Shown: positions 54,171-64,000 of the stretch, in pieces
Position numbering within the stretch: the stretch's first letter is position 1
How the letters are laid out: each line of letters opens with the position of its first letter
From: Telmatactis stephensoni
Lineage: Eukaryota > Cnidaria > Anthozoa > Actiniaria > Isophelliidae
DNA length: 64,000 nt
Reading direction: 5' to 3'
Assembly: GCA_029948255.1 (NCBI GenBank)
Contig: JALIZF010001862.1
Location: forward strand, 985,300 to 1,049,299
Program-made: the position numbers and the translations under genes
The notes under the pieces: generated by a model
The model's database searches: none
What the model was told of the DNA's origin: nothing
Seen by the model: the letters and a program-made list of their open reading frames with translations, nothing else

Positions 54171-54609
54171 TTCTCTTTTAAGACAGCCAAATCCATATTT
54201 ACCAGAAAAATAGTGATTCTGACCACTGGGGGTGCAAGACCACCTAAATGTTGAGTAGAATAAAATTAAGCTGGTATAACAAATATTCGATTGATATGTT
54301 GATCTAACAAATACGATATCTTTATTCAAACGATTTTTTAAGCAACTAAGTTATTTTGAACTAAAAAGAATGCTGCGAAAGCTATTTCATTACGCGCGCT
54401 CTGATTGGTTGACAATCGTGCACGACTAGAGCACGCGCAGAAACGCAGGAATGACGGCATAGAATCTTACGCGCGTTCTGATTGGCCGAAATTATCTGAC
54501 TATAATATTCCATAAAATAAAAACAGATTCCCATTTTCAGACGTCAGAATGTGAGATTATCAGTCACAGTACTCGACTCTAATTCCTTCATTCATGTTTT
54601 TTGTTCTCG

Positions 54610-56390
54610 TCATATTTTACCATCATCTACTGATCTACTAAATAAATTAAATATTTCCCAAAAATAGAACTTCCGCAGTATTGAACGCTCCACGGCCCAG
54701 GGGACTCTAAACCCCTCTGATCTGTCTGAAGTATAGCAGAAAGAATGCGATTTCTAATTAAAGAAGGTAAATGAGAATAATAGATTTATTTAATAGGTGT
54801 AATGATTTTTAATAATCTCATGATATTTAAGCAGAATTTGAAGAGTAGTTTTGATGGAATAGTGTTTATTCGGATATATATCGGATGTTTATATATTTTG
54901 TTTATACTTAACTTGTTATCCCAATAGTCGTAATCATTGACGTCAAAAATGGACTTGTTTGTCGTCTCCTACGCAACCGTGTCTAGACTCGTTACGCAAC
55001 GCTTCTTACGTAACGAGACAAAAACGGCTGCGGCGTACGTAGGACTGAATATGAATGAAAAATGAAAATGGTATTTCTGCATTGACTCGTATGCGGTTTG
55101 GGCAATTTGTTTGTTAATTGCACAAGATTAGCGATTTTTTCAAATATCAATAAACAAAGAAGAATAGATTAAGACCGGAAAATCCACCGAAATCTATCGA
55201 TAAGATGATTTTAAAGAAGCAAATGCACTTCATTTGGCATGTGGGTATTCCAGACGCGATTATGCAGCGCATAATGAGGGAAACGGTAAAAAACATCCTG
55301 ACTAGTGTACCCAGGAGCCATTACGGTCTCAGCTTCTATGTTGGATGATTTTGAGTCTGAATGATTGTGCAATGGGCCATTTGTACGATTTTACTGTAAC
55401 TACGAACTAGAGCGGTTTTCGTGTATTATGAAAGGGAAACGTACCGCGCCGTTCCGTGACCGCAGTTCAGTGTCGTAATGTCTCTAAAAATATTCGAAAT
55501 TCCTGCTGTAACCGCACCGTGTCGTGACTGTGCCATTTTCCCAGTCATACGAAATGCGCTCTACCTGAATGCGCTCTACCTGAATACTTTACGAGTTTTC
55601 TTTCTTATTCCCTCTTGAGAATAGTAGAACAATTCACACGTAACTAGACTGATTCCTAGAAGCAATTATATACTTATGGAATCAGTCTAGAGCTGTTTTC
55701 GTATGAGTGGAAAACGTACCGCAGCTTACCGCGCCGTACCGTGACCGTGACAGTATCGTAACGTCCATAAAAACATTCGAAATTCCTGCCGTAACCGTGC
55801 CGTATCCATGCGGTGCTGTTTTCACAGTCATACTGCTCTAATACTTTCACAAAAAGAAAGAAGCAAGCATTCTGGTAGTTGTAGTTAATTCATACTGACT
55901 CGATAACGCAAAAATCCAATTAGCTTTATTGTTCAAGTCAGTTATAACTATCCGATATGCAGGGGACTGAGAAAGATCGATATAAAGAATCGCTAATTCT
56001 TTTTCATGCAAGCAAATGTCATTTCATCAAGTATTGTTGTAGAAACTTTATTAAAGCAATTTTTATGGATCGAAATTCAGTGAAACGTTTTCTGATTTGT
56101 TTTTGTTTTTTGTTTTTTGTTGTTTTTGTATTTGCTTTTGTTTTTGTGTTGAATTCTGTCAATTGGAAGACCAGTCGTTTGACGTCATGCAAAGACAGGC
56201 AAAGCCGCCAAACTAGTATCATAAGTGGATATCAAGAAATCGTTAACGTTCTTATTTCCTCATATATACTTCAAAACATACAGTCATTGCAAGATAACGC
56301 TACCACTGACACTACTGACGTCAAGGGATCCCGCAAGCATAAATGGATAGAGTGCATTCAGTACAACTACTGAACAGTACTGACTGGATA
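54610..56390. repeat. Tandem segmental duplication, unit 1
   Basis: Homologous to about 56650-58120. Anchor GTCGTCTCCTACGCAACCGT is at 54961 here and 56960 there; anchor CAAGCAAATGTCATTTCATC is at 56009 here and 57776 there. Unit 1 carries two TAGAG MITEs (55408-55563, 55688-55840), the second absent from unit 2. A 138-codon ORF at 55957-56373 lies in it but is not kept in unit 2. Confidence 0.8.
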
Positions 56391-56649
56391 GTGCAAAATA
56401 GCACTAATTTAACAATGGGGAAAATTACTGATTTTGTGCTATTTACTGCTATATTTATATTTAGTACAGTTCGAATGCATTCTACGACCATCGGTTGGTT
56501 TAGGCAGTTTTAAAAACAAACAGTTTTAAAAACAAAGTTGTGCAAGTCTTGATTAACTCTTATGTGTTAATTAGCCGTTGTTTTGTTGCCGGGACAAAAA
56601 ATCGAGCAGTTTTCGTATGACTGGGAAACCGCACCGCACGGTCACGGTA

Positions 56650-58120
56650 CGTTACGGCATATTTTACCGTCATCTATGCATCTACCAAATATATTGAATA
56701 TTTATCAAAAAAAATAGTACTTCCGCAATATTGAACACTCTATGCCCCAGGGGTCTCTAAACTCCTCTGATCCGTCTGAATTAGCAGAAAGAATGCTATT
56801 TCTCCAGAATGTGAATGATGGGTTTATTTAATAAGTTTAATAGTTTTTCATGTCATTATATTTAAGCAGAGTTTGAAGAGTGGTCTTCAAGAAAATGTAT
56901 ATTTCGATGTTAATATAATCAGTGTGATGTCAAAAATGGACTTGTTTTCCTTGGAACATGTCGTCTCCTACGCAACCGTGTCTAGACTCGTTACGCAACG
57001 CTTCTTACGTAACGAGACTAAAAACGGCTGCGGCGTAAGTAAGACTGAACATGATACGGAACATCAAGAGCTCGATAAAATGGTACTTCTGCATTGAATT
57101 GTATGCGGTCTGGGCAATTTGTACTTGATCATTGCACAAGATTAGCGACTTTTTCAAAATCAATAAACAAAGAAGAATAGATTAAGGACCGGAAAATCCA
57201 CCGAAATCTGTTGATAAGATGATTTAAATAGAAGCGAGCGCACTTCATTTGATCATTTGGGTATTCCAGACGCGATTATGCAGCGCATAATGAGCTAAAC
57301 GGTATATAAAAAAACCCTGACTAGTGTACCCAGGAGCCATTAGCTTCTATGTTGGATGATTTTGAGTCTGAATGTTTGTGCAATGGGCCATTTGTACGAT
57401 TTTACTGTAACTACGAACTAGAGCGGTTTTCGTATGAGAAGGAAACTCACCGCGCCGTACCGTAACCGTGTCAGTACGGCCGTAATGTCTATAAAACATT
57501 CGAAATTCCTGTCGTAACCGTACGTAACCGTACCATAACCGTAACAGTACGTAACCGTACCGTTTGGTGACCGTGCCATTTTCTCAGTCATATATACGAA
57601 ATCTGCTCTAATCATTTAACAAAAGTAGTAGTAGTTTAGTATATATAGTGACGCGATAACGCAAATGTCCTTTTTTTTCCTGGGCAATCATACATTGTTC
57701 TAGTCAGTTTAACTGTCCGACAGGGGACTGGGAAAAGTCGATCGACAGAGAATCGCGCACTAATGCTTTTTCAGACAAGCAAATGTCATTTCATCAAGTA
57801 TTTCTATAGAAATTTTACTAAAAACAATTTTTATGGATTGAAATTCGGCAAAAAAATTTCAGTGATTTTTTTGTTTGTTTTGTTTTTGTTTTTAGTCCGT
57901 TTCAAATGGAAAATTAAAACGTCCGTTTGACGTCATGCAAAGACAGGCCAGGCAAAGCCGTCAAACTAGTATCATAAGTGGATATGAAGAAATCGTTCTT
58001 ATTTCCTCATACTTCAAACATACAATCAATGCAAGATAACACTACCCGATACTATTGACGTCAGGTGATCCTGCATAGAGTGAATTCAATATAACCATGC
58101 CTTGAATGAATTTAAGGTAA
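56650..58120. repeat. Tandem segmental duplication, unit 2
   Basis: Second copy of the 54610-56390 segment, with one TAGAG MITE (57419-57610) at the position of the first MITE in unit 1. That shared insertion predates the duplication. Confidence 0.8.
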
Positions 58121-58731
58121 TGGGCTCGCGCGAGTTTTTATCGACGAATTTTTCTATAAATCATTATATAGATTGTTTTTGAGTTGGGAACATCAAATCA
58201 ATAAAGAAAATGGGCGGTCACGGTGCTAGTTTTGGTGCTATGATAGCTCGAAAAGAGCGAAGAACAGATTTCAGAGTCTGACCTCTAGCATACGGTAAGT
58301 CTTTGCAAATTTTCAAACTAAAGGCTTTCAGACATGCTCAAGTAGACAGAGTATCATGAAAAGTAATATGCCTTCACTTATTTGTAGGTAAAGCTGAGTA
58401 TTCGCAATTGAAAGATGAAAATCAGGTGTACTTCCGCGCGAATCGGACGTTCATTTTGACGATTTTTCGCGATTTTCTCAAAAACCTATCGAGGAATATT
58501 TTTTCTTTTTTGATATGTTTTAGTTTTGATAAAAATACGTCAAAAAAGCAAAAAATTAGGATAGGTCACGCTGCTAGATTTTAAGTTATAAGGCTTTCAG
58601 TACTGTTACGTGGCGTCCGCCATATTGAAATATTTTAGAACACAGGAAGCCCAATCAAATTCGATATCAGCGCGCGCGCGCTTGCAAAACATGCGCAAAC
58701 GTTATGCGCACGAATGCGCGAGCGCATTACC
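58116..58731. mobile_element. 616-bp TTAA-flanked element
   Basis: TTAA at 58112-58115 and 58732-58735. The ends GGTAATGGGCTCGCGCGAG and ...GCGCGAGCGCATTACC are inverted. Non-coding. Same target preference and size class as 14432-15045, but different ends. Confidence 0.82.
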
Positions 58732-59188
58732 TTAACTGACTTCCTGTGTGCACAGTCGATATTGGACTGACGAAGTCGAAAACATCTCATTTAGTGCATT
58801 ATCATGCATTATGCCGTTTGACTAGCTATTAGTATATTATTTAATCACCATAGCTGCTACTAACTATGTTAAAAACTAATGGATTTCGTTTCACGTAGAC
58901 TAATTACGTTTATTCTATTTTGAAAATAATTCAAGAGTTTTGATTGGCTAGGAGCCACCGGATAAATTACCATAGTCGCCGGCTAGCTGCCCAAATTTGG
59001 AGTTATGAAAATGTTGAAAACCATTATTCGAAGTTATGACGTAATTTTCTCGAATATGGAAAATTAGCTTGCGGTATGACGTCACGCTAATTTATGCGGT
59101 TCATGCCAAAAGCGGGAGAACAACAACAACATGTATTCTTGTCAACAAAGCACAACTGAGTAAGAATTATCTTCAAAAAATAATAAAA

Positions 59189-59316
59189 CAATTATTGAAT
59201 TCGTTTCTCGTAGGATATGGGGAATTATTAAGGCCTCGGTTTGTGTTATGTTTATGATAACACAAACCTCGGCCTTAATAATTCCCCATATCCTACTCGA
59301 CCTCATCCAATAATTG
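59189..59316. repeat. Long near-perfect hairpin, about 60-bp stem
   Basis: TCGTAGGATATGGGGAATTA...CGGTTTGTGTTAT is followed after a loop of a few bases by its reverse complement. A second inverted repeat (about 59335-59412 with 59503-59590) follows. Confidence 0.82.
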
Positions 59317-59590
59317 CTTATTACAGTTTGTTTATATCTCTTCTTGTTCCGGAGATATCAAAATATGCAAATTAGCAACTGATGACGTCAAGGATGTTAT
59401 ACAGTCAGTTCATCGAGAAAACTTTCCTGCAAAACCTTGGCTAAAATGTTGCCTAATATTTCAGGCAATCTTTTAACATAAATTTTCTTTATTCTATGCT
59501 ATGAACTGACTGCAAACACCCTTGACGTAATCAGTTGTTAATTTGCATGTTCGGCAGAAAACGTTTGATATCTCTACAACAAGAACTGTG

Positions 59591-60540
59591 AAAGTCATTT
59601 TGATTTCTTTACTGTTGGCACTTTCACATTACCTTGAAATGTTTTCATGTGTGGTACATTACGCCGGCGACATCAACTATGAACGAGGAATTTGTTTTAC
59701 ATGACATTTTAGTTGCAGTGTATTACTTTTATAAACTTACTTCTGTTGAAATCCTGCTGAGTAAGTAAACATGTTGTTTTGAGTGACTTTATAGATTCAT
59801 TCTTCAGTTACGTTTTCAATACTGTTTTGCCAGCAGGTATTTTGCTATGTAAAACAATCTTCAACGACGCTACATCTTCGATTTGGCTGCTGTTTCACTG
59901 ATTTAATTCCCGGAGTTTTTCGTGTAGAAATTTGTATCTACAAATATCTACCACTACTTAGCTAGCTAACAAAGCTTGACAGCGATTCCTTCGTTGTCAC
60001 ATACTAAAACTGAACGAAACATGAATAGCGCGCGCGTCCATTCTATTTTCCCGCCACGGAGCCGATTAGCTTTGCTGAGATCATCTGGGGGGAAGGGGAG
60101 GGGGAAGGAAGATTCGCGTTTTCTTTATTCTAAGAAACTAAAAAACAAGTCACTAATTTTGGCACTTTTTTAATTTGTGAAATTTGACTTATGAACAATG
60201 GAGATTCGGTATCAACCATTCAAACCGTGATTGTATACGATCCCTGAACAATTTTGACTTTTTTAATTTTAATTATTTACCATAATTGATGCACTAAAAT
60301 ATCAGATTCAACAAACCATTACTTATTGATAAATGGTAAAAATGTATTCATGACTTAAATTCATGTCATTAAATTCTATTTATTTCTTTTATAAAAGAAA
60401 TATACTCTCTCTCATTATGTGGGATACCAGTTTTATTTTACTACTGTTTTAGTTAATACCCATTTACGCGTCCCCCTTCTCGTACTAAACTATTCTAAGC
60501 TTATTTCAGAAGTGTTTTAATATCATAGATATGCAATGTA
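59591..60540. other. Intergenic DNA, nothing recognised
   Basis: AT-rich, no supported exons. Confidence 0.45.
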
Positions 60541-61443
60541 AATATAAAGCAATATAAAACGCGCGCTCATGTCTCTGTTTTGTGATATAAACACGATGGA
60601 AGATGTAGAGCAAGAGAAAAGCAAGCTTAGGAACACGAGGCGTAGCCGAGTGTTTCTCTTGCTTTTCGAGTGCTCTACAACTTCCAGAGTGTTTATATCA
60701 CAGTACAGAGACATAAGCGATCGTTTTATATTGCTTTTATAAAATATTTTCAACGTTTTTTGAGCGAGCCATGTCTCTGTCCTCTGATATAAACATGGTA
60801 GCCAGCCAATCAACGCGCGCGTTATATCTCAAATATTTTATAAAAAGCAATATAAAACGCGCGCTCATCTCTCTGTACTGTGATATAAACATGCTGAAAC
60901 GTGTAGAGCACAAGAACACCATGCGTGGCCTTTTGAGCGCTCAACATCTTCCAGCGTGTTTATATCACAGTACAGAGACCACCGGGGGACTCCTATATAT
61001 AAGAGGGCGGGGATGCTTGTCGGAAATTTCGAAAATGACCCCTAAAAGGTACCTGAGTCTTATCCTGGTGGGAGTGGCAACAACTGATTTCTACCCCTAA
61101 AACGTATACCAATTCGAAACAAAAATTGAAGAATCCAAAAAATAAAAACTCCTTTATCGATGTGCTCAAAAGACACAAGTCAGATTATTAAGATCGTCCA
61201 AGTGATGCTTATTCTAAGTATTTTATTTACCGAAAAAAAAAACACCCTAAAAAGTACCAGCTAGGACTCTGGTAGTCCACTAAAGTCTGAGACACCCTAA
61301 AAGGTACCAGCTACCTGATTTTGACCCCTAAAAGGTACGACGAGCATCCCCGCCCATTCCCGATCGGAGTCCCCTCTCTCGGGCAGAGACCTAAGTCACA
61401 AGGGATCGTTTTACATTGCTTTTATAAAATACTTAAAAATAAA
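60541..61443. mobile_element. Tandem palindromic MITEs (TCTCTGTACTGTGAT family) with nested insertion
   Basis: At least two hairpin units (60541-60740 and about 60840-60980 continuing at 61384) share arms GTTTATATCACAGTACAGAG and its inverse. The second unit's right arm is interrupted at 60981-61383. Confidence 0.72.
60981..61383. mobile_element. Poly-G-ended hAT-like MITE, copy 3 (nested)
   Basis: Flanked by the exact 8-bp repeat CAGAGACC (60973-60980 and 61384-61391). The interior has ACCCCTAAAAGGTAC repeats, inverted relative to copies 1 and 2. Confidence 0.85.
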
Positions 61444-61819
61444 ATGGGAAATAACTGGATATACAATGTGTATAAATATACAATGTGTATAAATATAGAT
61501 ATGCAAGTTGTTTGCCCCCTGCATGTGTGCAGAGGTAATCCACCTTTGTATGGTAACACATTTATTTTAAAATATTAATATTGGCCTGCATACAGGCTAC
61601 CAATAGCTAAAAATATTGTGCAAAATAGTCTAGACATTATAAATCAGTCCTTGATTTTTTGTCGTTTTTATCTGATTTTAGCTTCGTCACTGGAATTGAA
61701 ATTCAGAGGACATGTTTCCTGTTGAAAAATAAATATCACATTAGCGTCTTCCTTTTTATCGCATTATGCACTCATAATTGTTGTATCGCTTCTAGCACCA
61801 TACCAAGGTGTTTTATAAG

Positions 61820-61956
61820 AGAGTAGATTTCGTATGACTTTGAAAACGGCACCGCACGGTCACGCCAAGGTTACGGCTGGATTGTTTTTATAAGAAATCA
61901 CAGCACGGACACGGTCACGGCACAGCGCGATGTTTCACACTCAAACGAAAACTAAC
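61820..61956. mobile_element. TAGAG-family MITE near the 3' end of the SLC5-like gene
   Basis: GAGTAGATTTCGTATGACTT at the left; a degraded TCAAACGAAAA inverse at the right, ending 12 bp from the stop codon at 61968. Confidence 0.7.
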
Positions 61957-61967
61957 CTAAATTGAGT

Positions 61968-63731
61968 TCACGGTACCTCATCACTGTCCACTTCATGTAT
62001 TCGATCCCATTCTTTACGCTTCTTCTTACAATTTAGAATTGACGAAAAATCAACCATTAGCTTAGGATCTATACTTGTAGTATACTGATGTCCTGTAAAA
62101 GAGAGAGTATCCATAAAAATACCTTAATGACCGAATATGCCTTGCATGGGATATTCAAAAATTTACCCTAATTAAGGAGTAGCTTATTAGAAAAAGAAAG
62201 GTGGCTTATTCAATATTTGAAAATTAAGATACATGTCAATGTAACCCATACTTCTTCGTTTCTACAATCCTTGCCAAACTTGTTGGCACGATTGGCATTT
62301 TGAATCAGTGCGTAATTAATAACCAAAGGATTCCCGCTCCTCTCCGCACCCCTAAATCAATGTTGACGACACGTTCAACACACCCTCCTGGTTACCATAG
62401 AAACCGCAACATACAGAGCTAAGCAGGACTGCAAAACATATTAAGAAAAGGTTACTTTAGATCAGTGCTAAAAGAAATGATCAAAATGTTATCATGCCTT
62501 CCAATTTTGGCAAGGATTGTAGGTAACAAAACTATGGCTCTCAGCTACAAAATACTGAATAATCTTGGGTTGTTTTAGTTCAATTTTATTTCTTATAATT
62601 TTTGCTATTGTTTTCCTGGATTGTGGGAATATATTTTACGACTTACTGAATATAAAACTGACAAGCAATCCAACGACAACTGTAATGATAAATCCAATTG
62701 GACCATAGAGAAAAGAAAGAAATGTTGTATAAAGTATGTGAGGATTTCCTGAAAAATACAGATAACATTACTTTAAGTAATGTTACAGTGTGAATCGAAC
62801 TAGAAATATTTCAGGAATGTTTCTACTGTTTTAGCCAATCAGAAATTGTTCTTAAACCACAAAGATAACGACTATGTTTCTGTTTGGTCGAAAATATTTC
62901 TGAAATATTTCTAGGTGCCTACCGGTTTTTTGATTTGCACTGTAATAATAAAAAAACAGTGTACATATGCCTGTGTAAGGAGCTGTTTATATGGAGGCCA
63001 GCCAGCCCGGTAAGCGGGCTAATTTCTTTTGTTCTGTGGCCCCCAGGGAAAAGAAAACAAAAGAAGTCAGCCCGCTTACCGGGTTGGCTTGCCTCCATAT
63101 AAACAGCTCCTCACACAATGTTCCTTTTCCTGGAATTTTACCTGCAACACAGAATTGCACTGTGTCCACCCCTGCAATAGTTGATTGTGACATCACGCAC
63201 AACATTTGCAGGAGAAGAATCAAGTCCTGTAGCATTTATTTGCAAGCAACATGGTGTACAATTGGAGCCATTTACTGAATTTATTAAAACGCAATTGAAT
63301 TCCTGGGTTTCATATCATTTTCAATCTCGTTGAAATTTTCATCAACTGAATGACCAGTTTTCAAGAGAATATTCTCTGTTTGAGAGCCGGCACATGGTCG
63401 TCAAACACGGACCACCGTTTGAGACAGATATTGAGATTCATCAGCTGTTTGAAACTCAGCAATAGGTGTCCTTGAAAACAATGCAAGGGACAGTAATGAT
63501 GACTTTTGCAAGTTTTCCAAAATGGACTTCTCTATGCATTATCATTATATCAGATTTAATAACATACTTTTGAAAGTGAACTTGTGGTACTGTATGGTTA
63601 AAACTTGTATTCCCAAATATACAACCTTCTACTGACACAGGTAGTAAAGGATAGTCGGGTGGATACACTGTTGCACCAATAGAAATCCAGGTCATTACCA
63701 CTAACCCTACAATGACTCCACTTAAAACACC
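61968..63731 (-). CDS. 3' part of an SLC5-type sodium-coupled transporter gene
   Basis: Recognised exons: 63568-63731 (GVLSGVIVGLVVMTWISIGA, TVYPPDYPLLPVSVEGC), 62647-62748 (a transmembrane helix, FLSFLYGPIGFIITVVVGLL) and 61968-62092 (cytosolic tail IDPKLMVDFSSIL...EVDSDEVP, stop TGA). The sequence resembles the last helices and tail of SLC5A8-like monocarboxylate symporters (IGAQIYPP-like motif, then an extracellular Cys, last helix, DPR-type tail). The first exon ends in phase 2 and the next starts in phase 1, so an exon between them is missing from this model. The 5' exons lie beyond the window. Confidence 0.7.
62973..63116. mobile_element. Palindromic MITE in an intron of the SLC5-like gene
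   Basis: AGGAGCTGTTTATATGGAGG and its reverse complement at the other end, then mirrored AGCGGGCT. The core (TTCTTTTGTT...CCAGGGAAAAG) matches 14188-14321. Confidence 0.85.
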
Positions 63732-64000
63732 CTGTAACAACCAAAACATTGATATTAATATATTAAAAAAACATGATATACATGATTACTATAAGGAACG
63801 TAAGGGTTGCCGAGCATCGTCACCTCTGTGGTACCGGGTTGACAGAACCTTTTCAAGTTTCATCATACTGCTTTAACCTGAAATATATGAGCACTGATCG
63901 TACTTCTTGCCTGAAGTCAAAGTGTTTTCATGACGGAAAAATGTAAATTGAATAAATTATCCTTCAATCCCAACAAATTGATATTACGCATTTATTCATT
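63732..64000. other. Intron sequence of the SLC5-like gene, window edge
   Basis: No exon recognised before the end of the window. Confidence 0.4.

Noticed and set aside
55957..56373. 138-codon ORF with a hydrophobic stretch
   Set aside because: The duplicate segment at 57720-58100 does not preserve the frame or start, and the hydrophobic part comes from a T-rich run.
63142..63226. 85-nt internal exon of the SLC5-like gene
   Set aside because: Splice sites look good, but it does not resolve the phase conflict with the preceding exon's best donor, and the peptide is not SLC5-like.

Overview
This looks like a piece of an animal nuclear genome, most likely a cnidarian and within that an anthozoan such as a stony coral. 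The reasons are GT-AG introns with phase-1 symmetric domain exons, secreted proteins that mix D8C, F5/8-type C (discoidin), VWD, EGF, PAN, TLDc and CBM14 (peritrophin-A) domains, AT-rich intergenic DNA, and a very high load of short inverted-repeat transposons (MITEs). No bacterial feature was seen. The taxon is inferred from domain content and was not checked by search.

Layout. (1) 1-3.3 kb: intergenic DNA with a palindromic TTAA-type MITE. (2) 3347-5283, plus strand: a complete four-exon gene for a secreted PAN + TLDc protein (325 aa). (3) 5.3-9.7 kb: MITEs, including a 1.9-kb foldback element with another MITE nested in one arm. (4) 9701-12767, minus strand: a 5'-truncated non-LTR retrotransposon with RT and a restriction-like endonuclease, a poly(A) tail and a 15-bp target-site duplication. 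(5) 13774-37753, minus strand: gene A, an 18-exon gene for a 3,513-aa secreted mucin-like protein: signal peptide, D8C, four discoidin domains, Thr/Pro linkers, one 7.2-kb exon of 42-bp coding repeats, four CBM14 domains. Its introns hold a 924-bp (AAAGC)n array. (6) 38-42.5 kb: intergenic. (7) 42547-53525, minus strand: gene B, a 16-exon VWDE-like gene (1,227 aa): signal peptide, D8C, VWD, EGF modules, two CBM14 domains. (8) 53.6-61.9 kb: intergenic, with a roughly 2-kb imperfect tandem duplication and many MITEs. (9) 61968-63731, minus strand: the 3' end of an SLC5-type sodium/solute symporter gene that continues past the window edge.

Genes A and B are tandem, same-strand neighbours built on one plan. 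They share a homologous 5' flank, signal peptide + D8C exon, a 54-nt phase-1 linker exon and CBM14 tail exons, but have different cores: discoidin plus giant mucin repeat in A, VWD/EGF in B. A reasonable inference is that they arose by duplication and core replacement, and that they make co-expressed parts of an extracellular chitin- or glycan-binding gel or matrix.

Exon joins were deduced by hand from splice consensus and reading phase. For the PAN/TLDc gene, gene A and gene B, every join is phase-compatible and each total is a whole number of codons (978, 10,542 and 3,684 nt). No transcript evidence was available.
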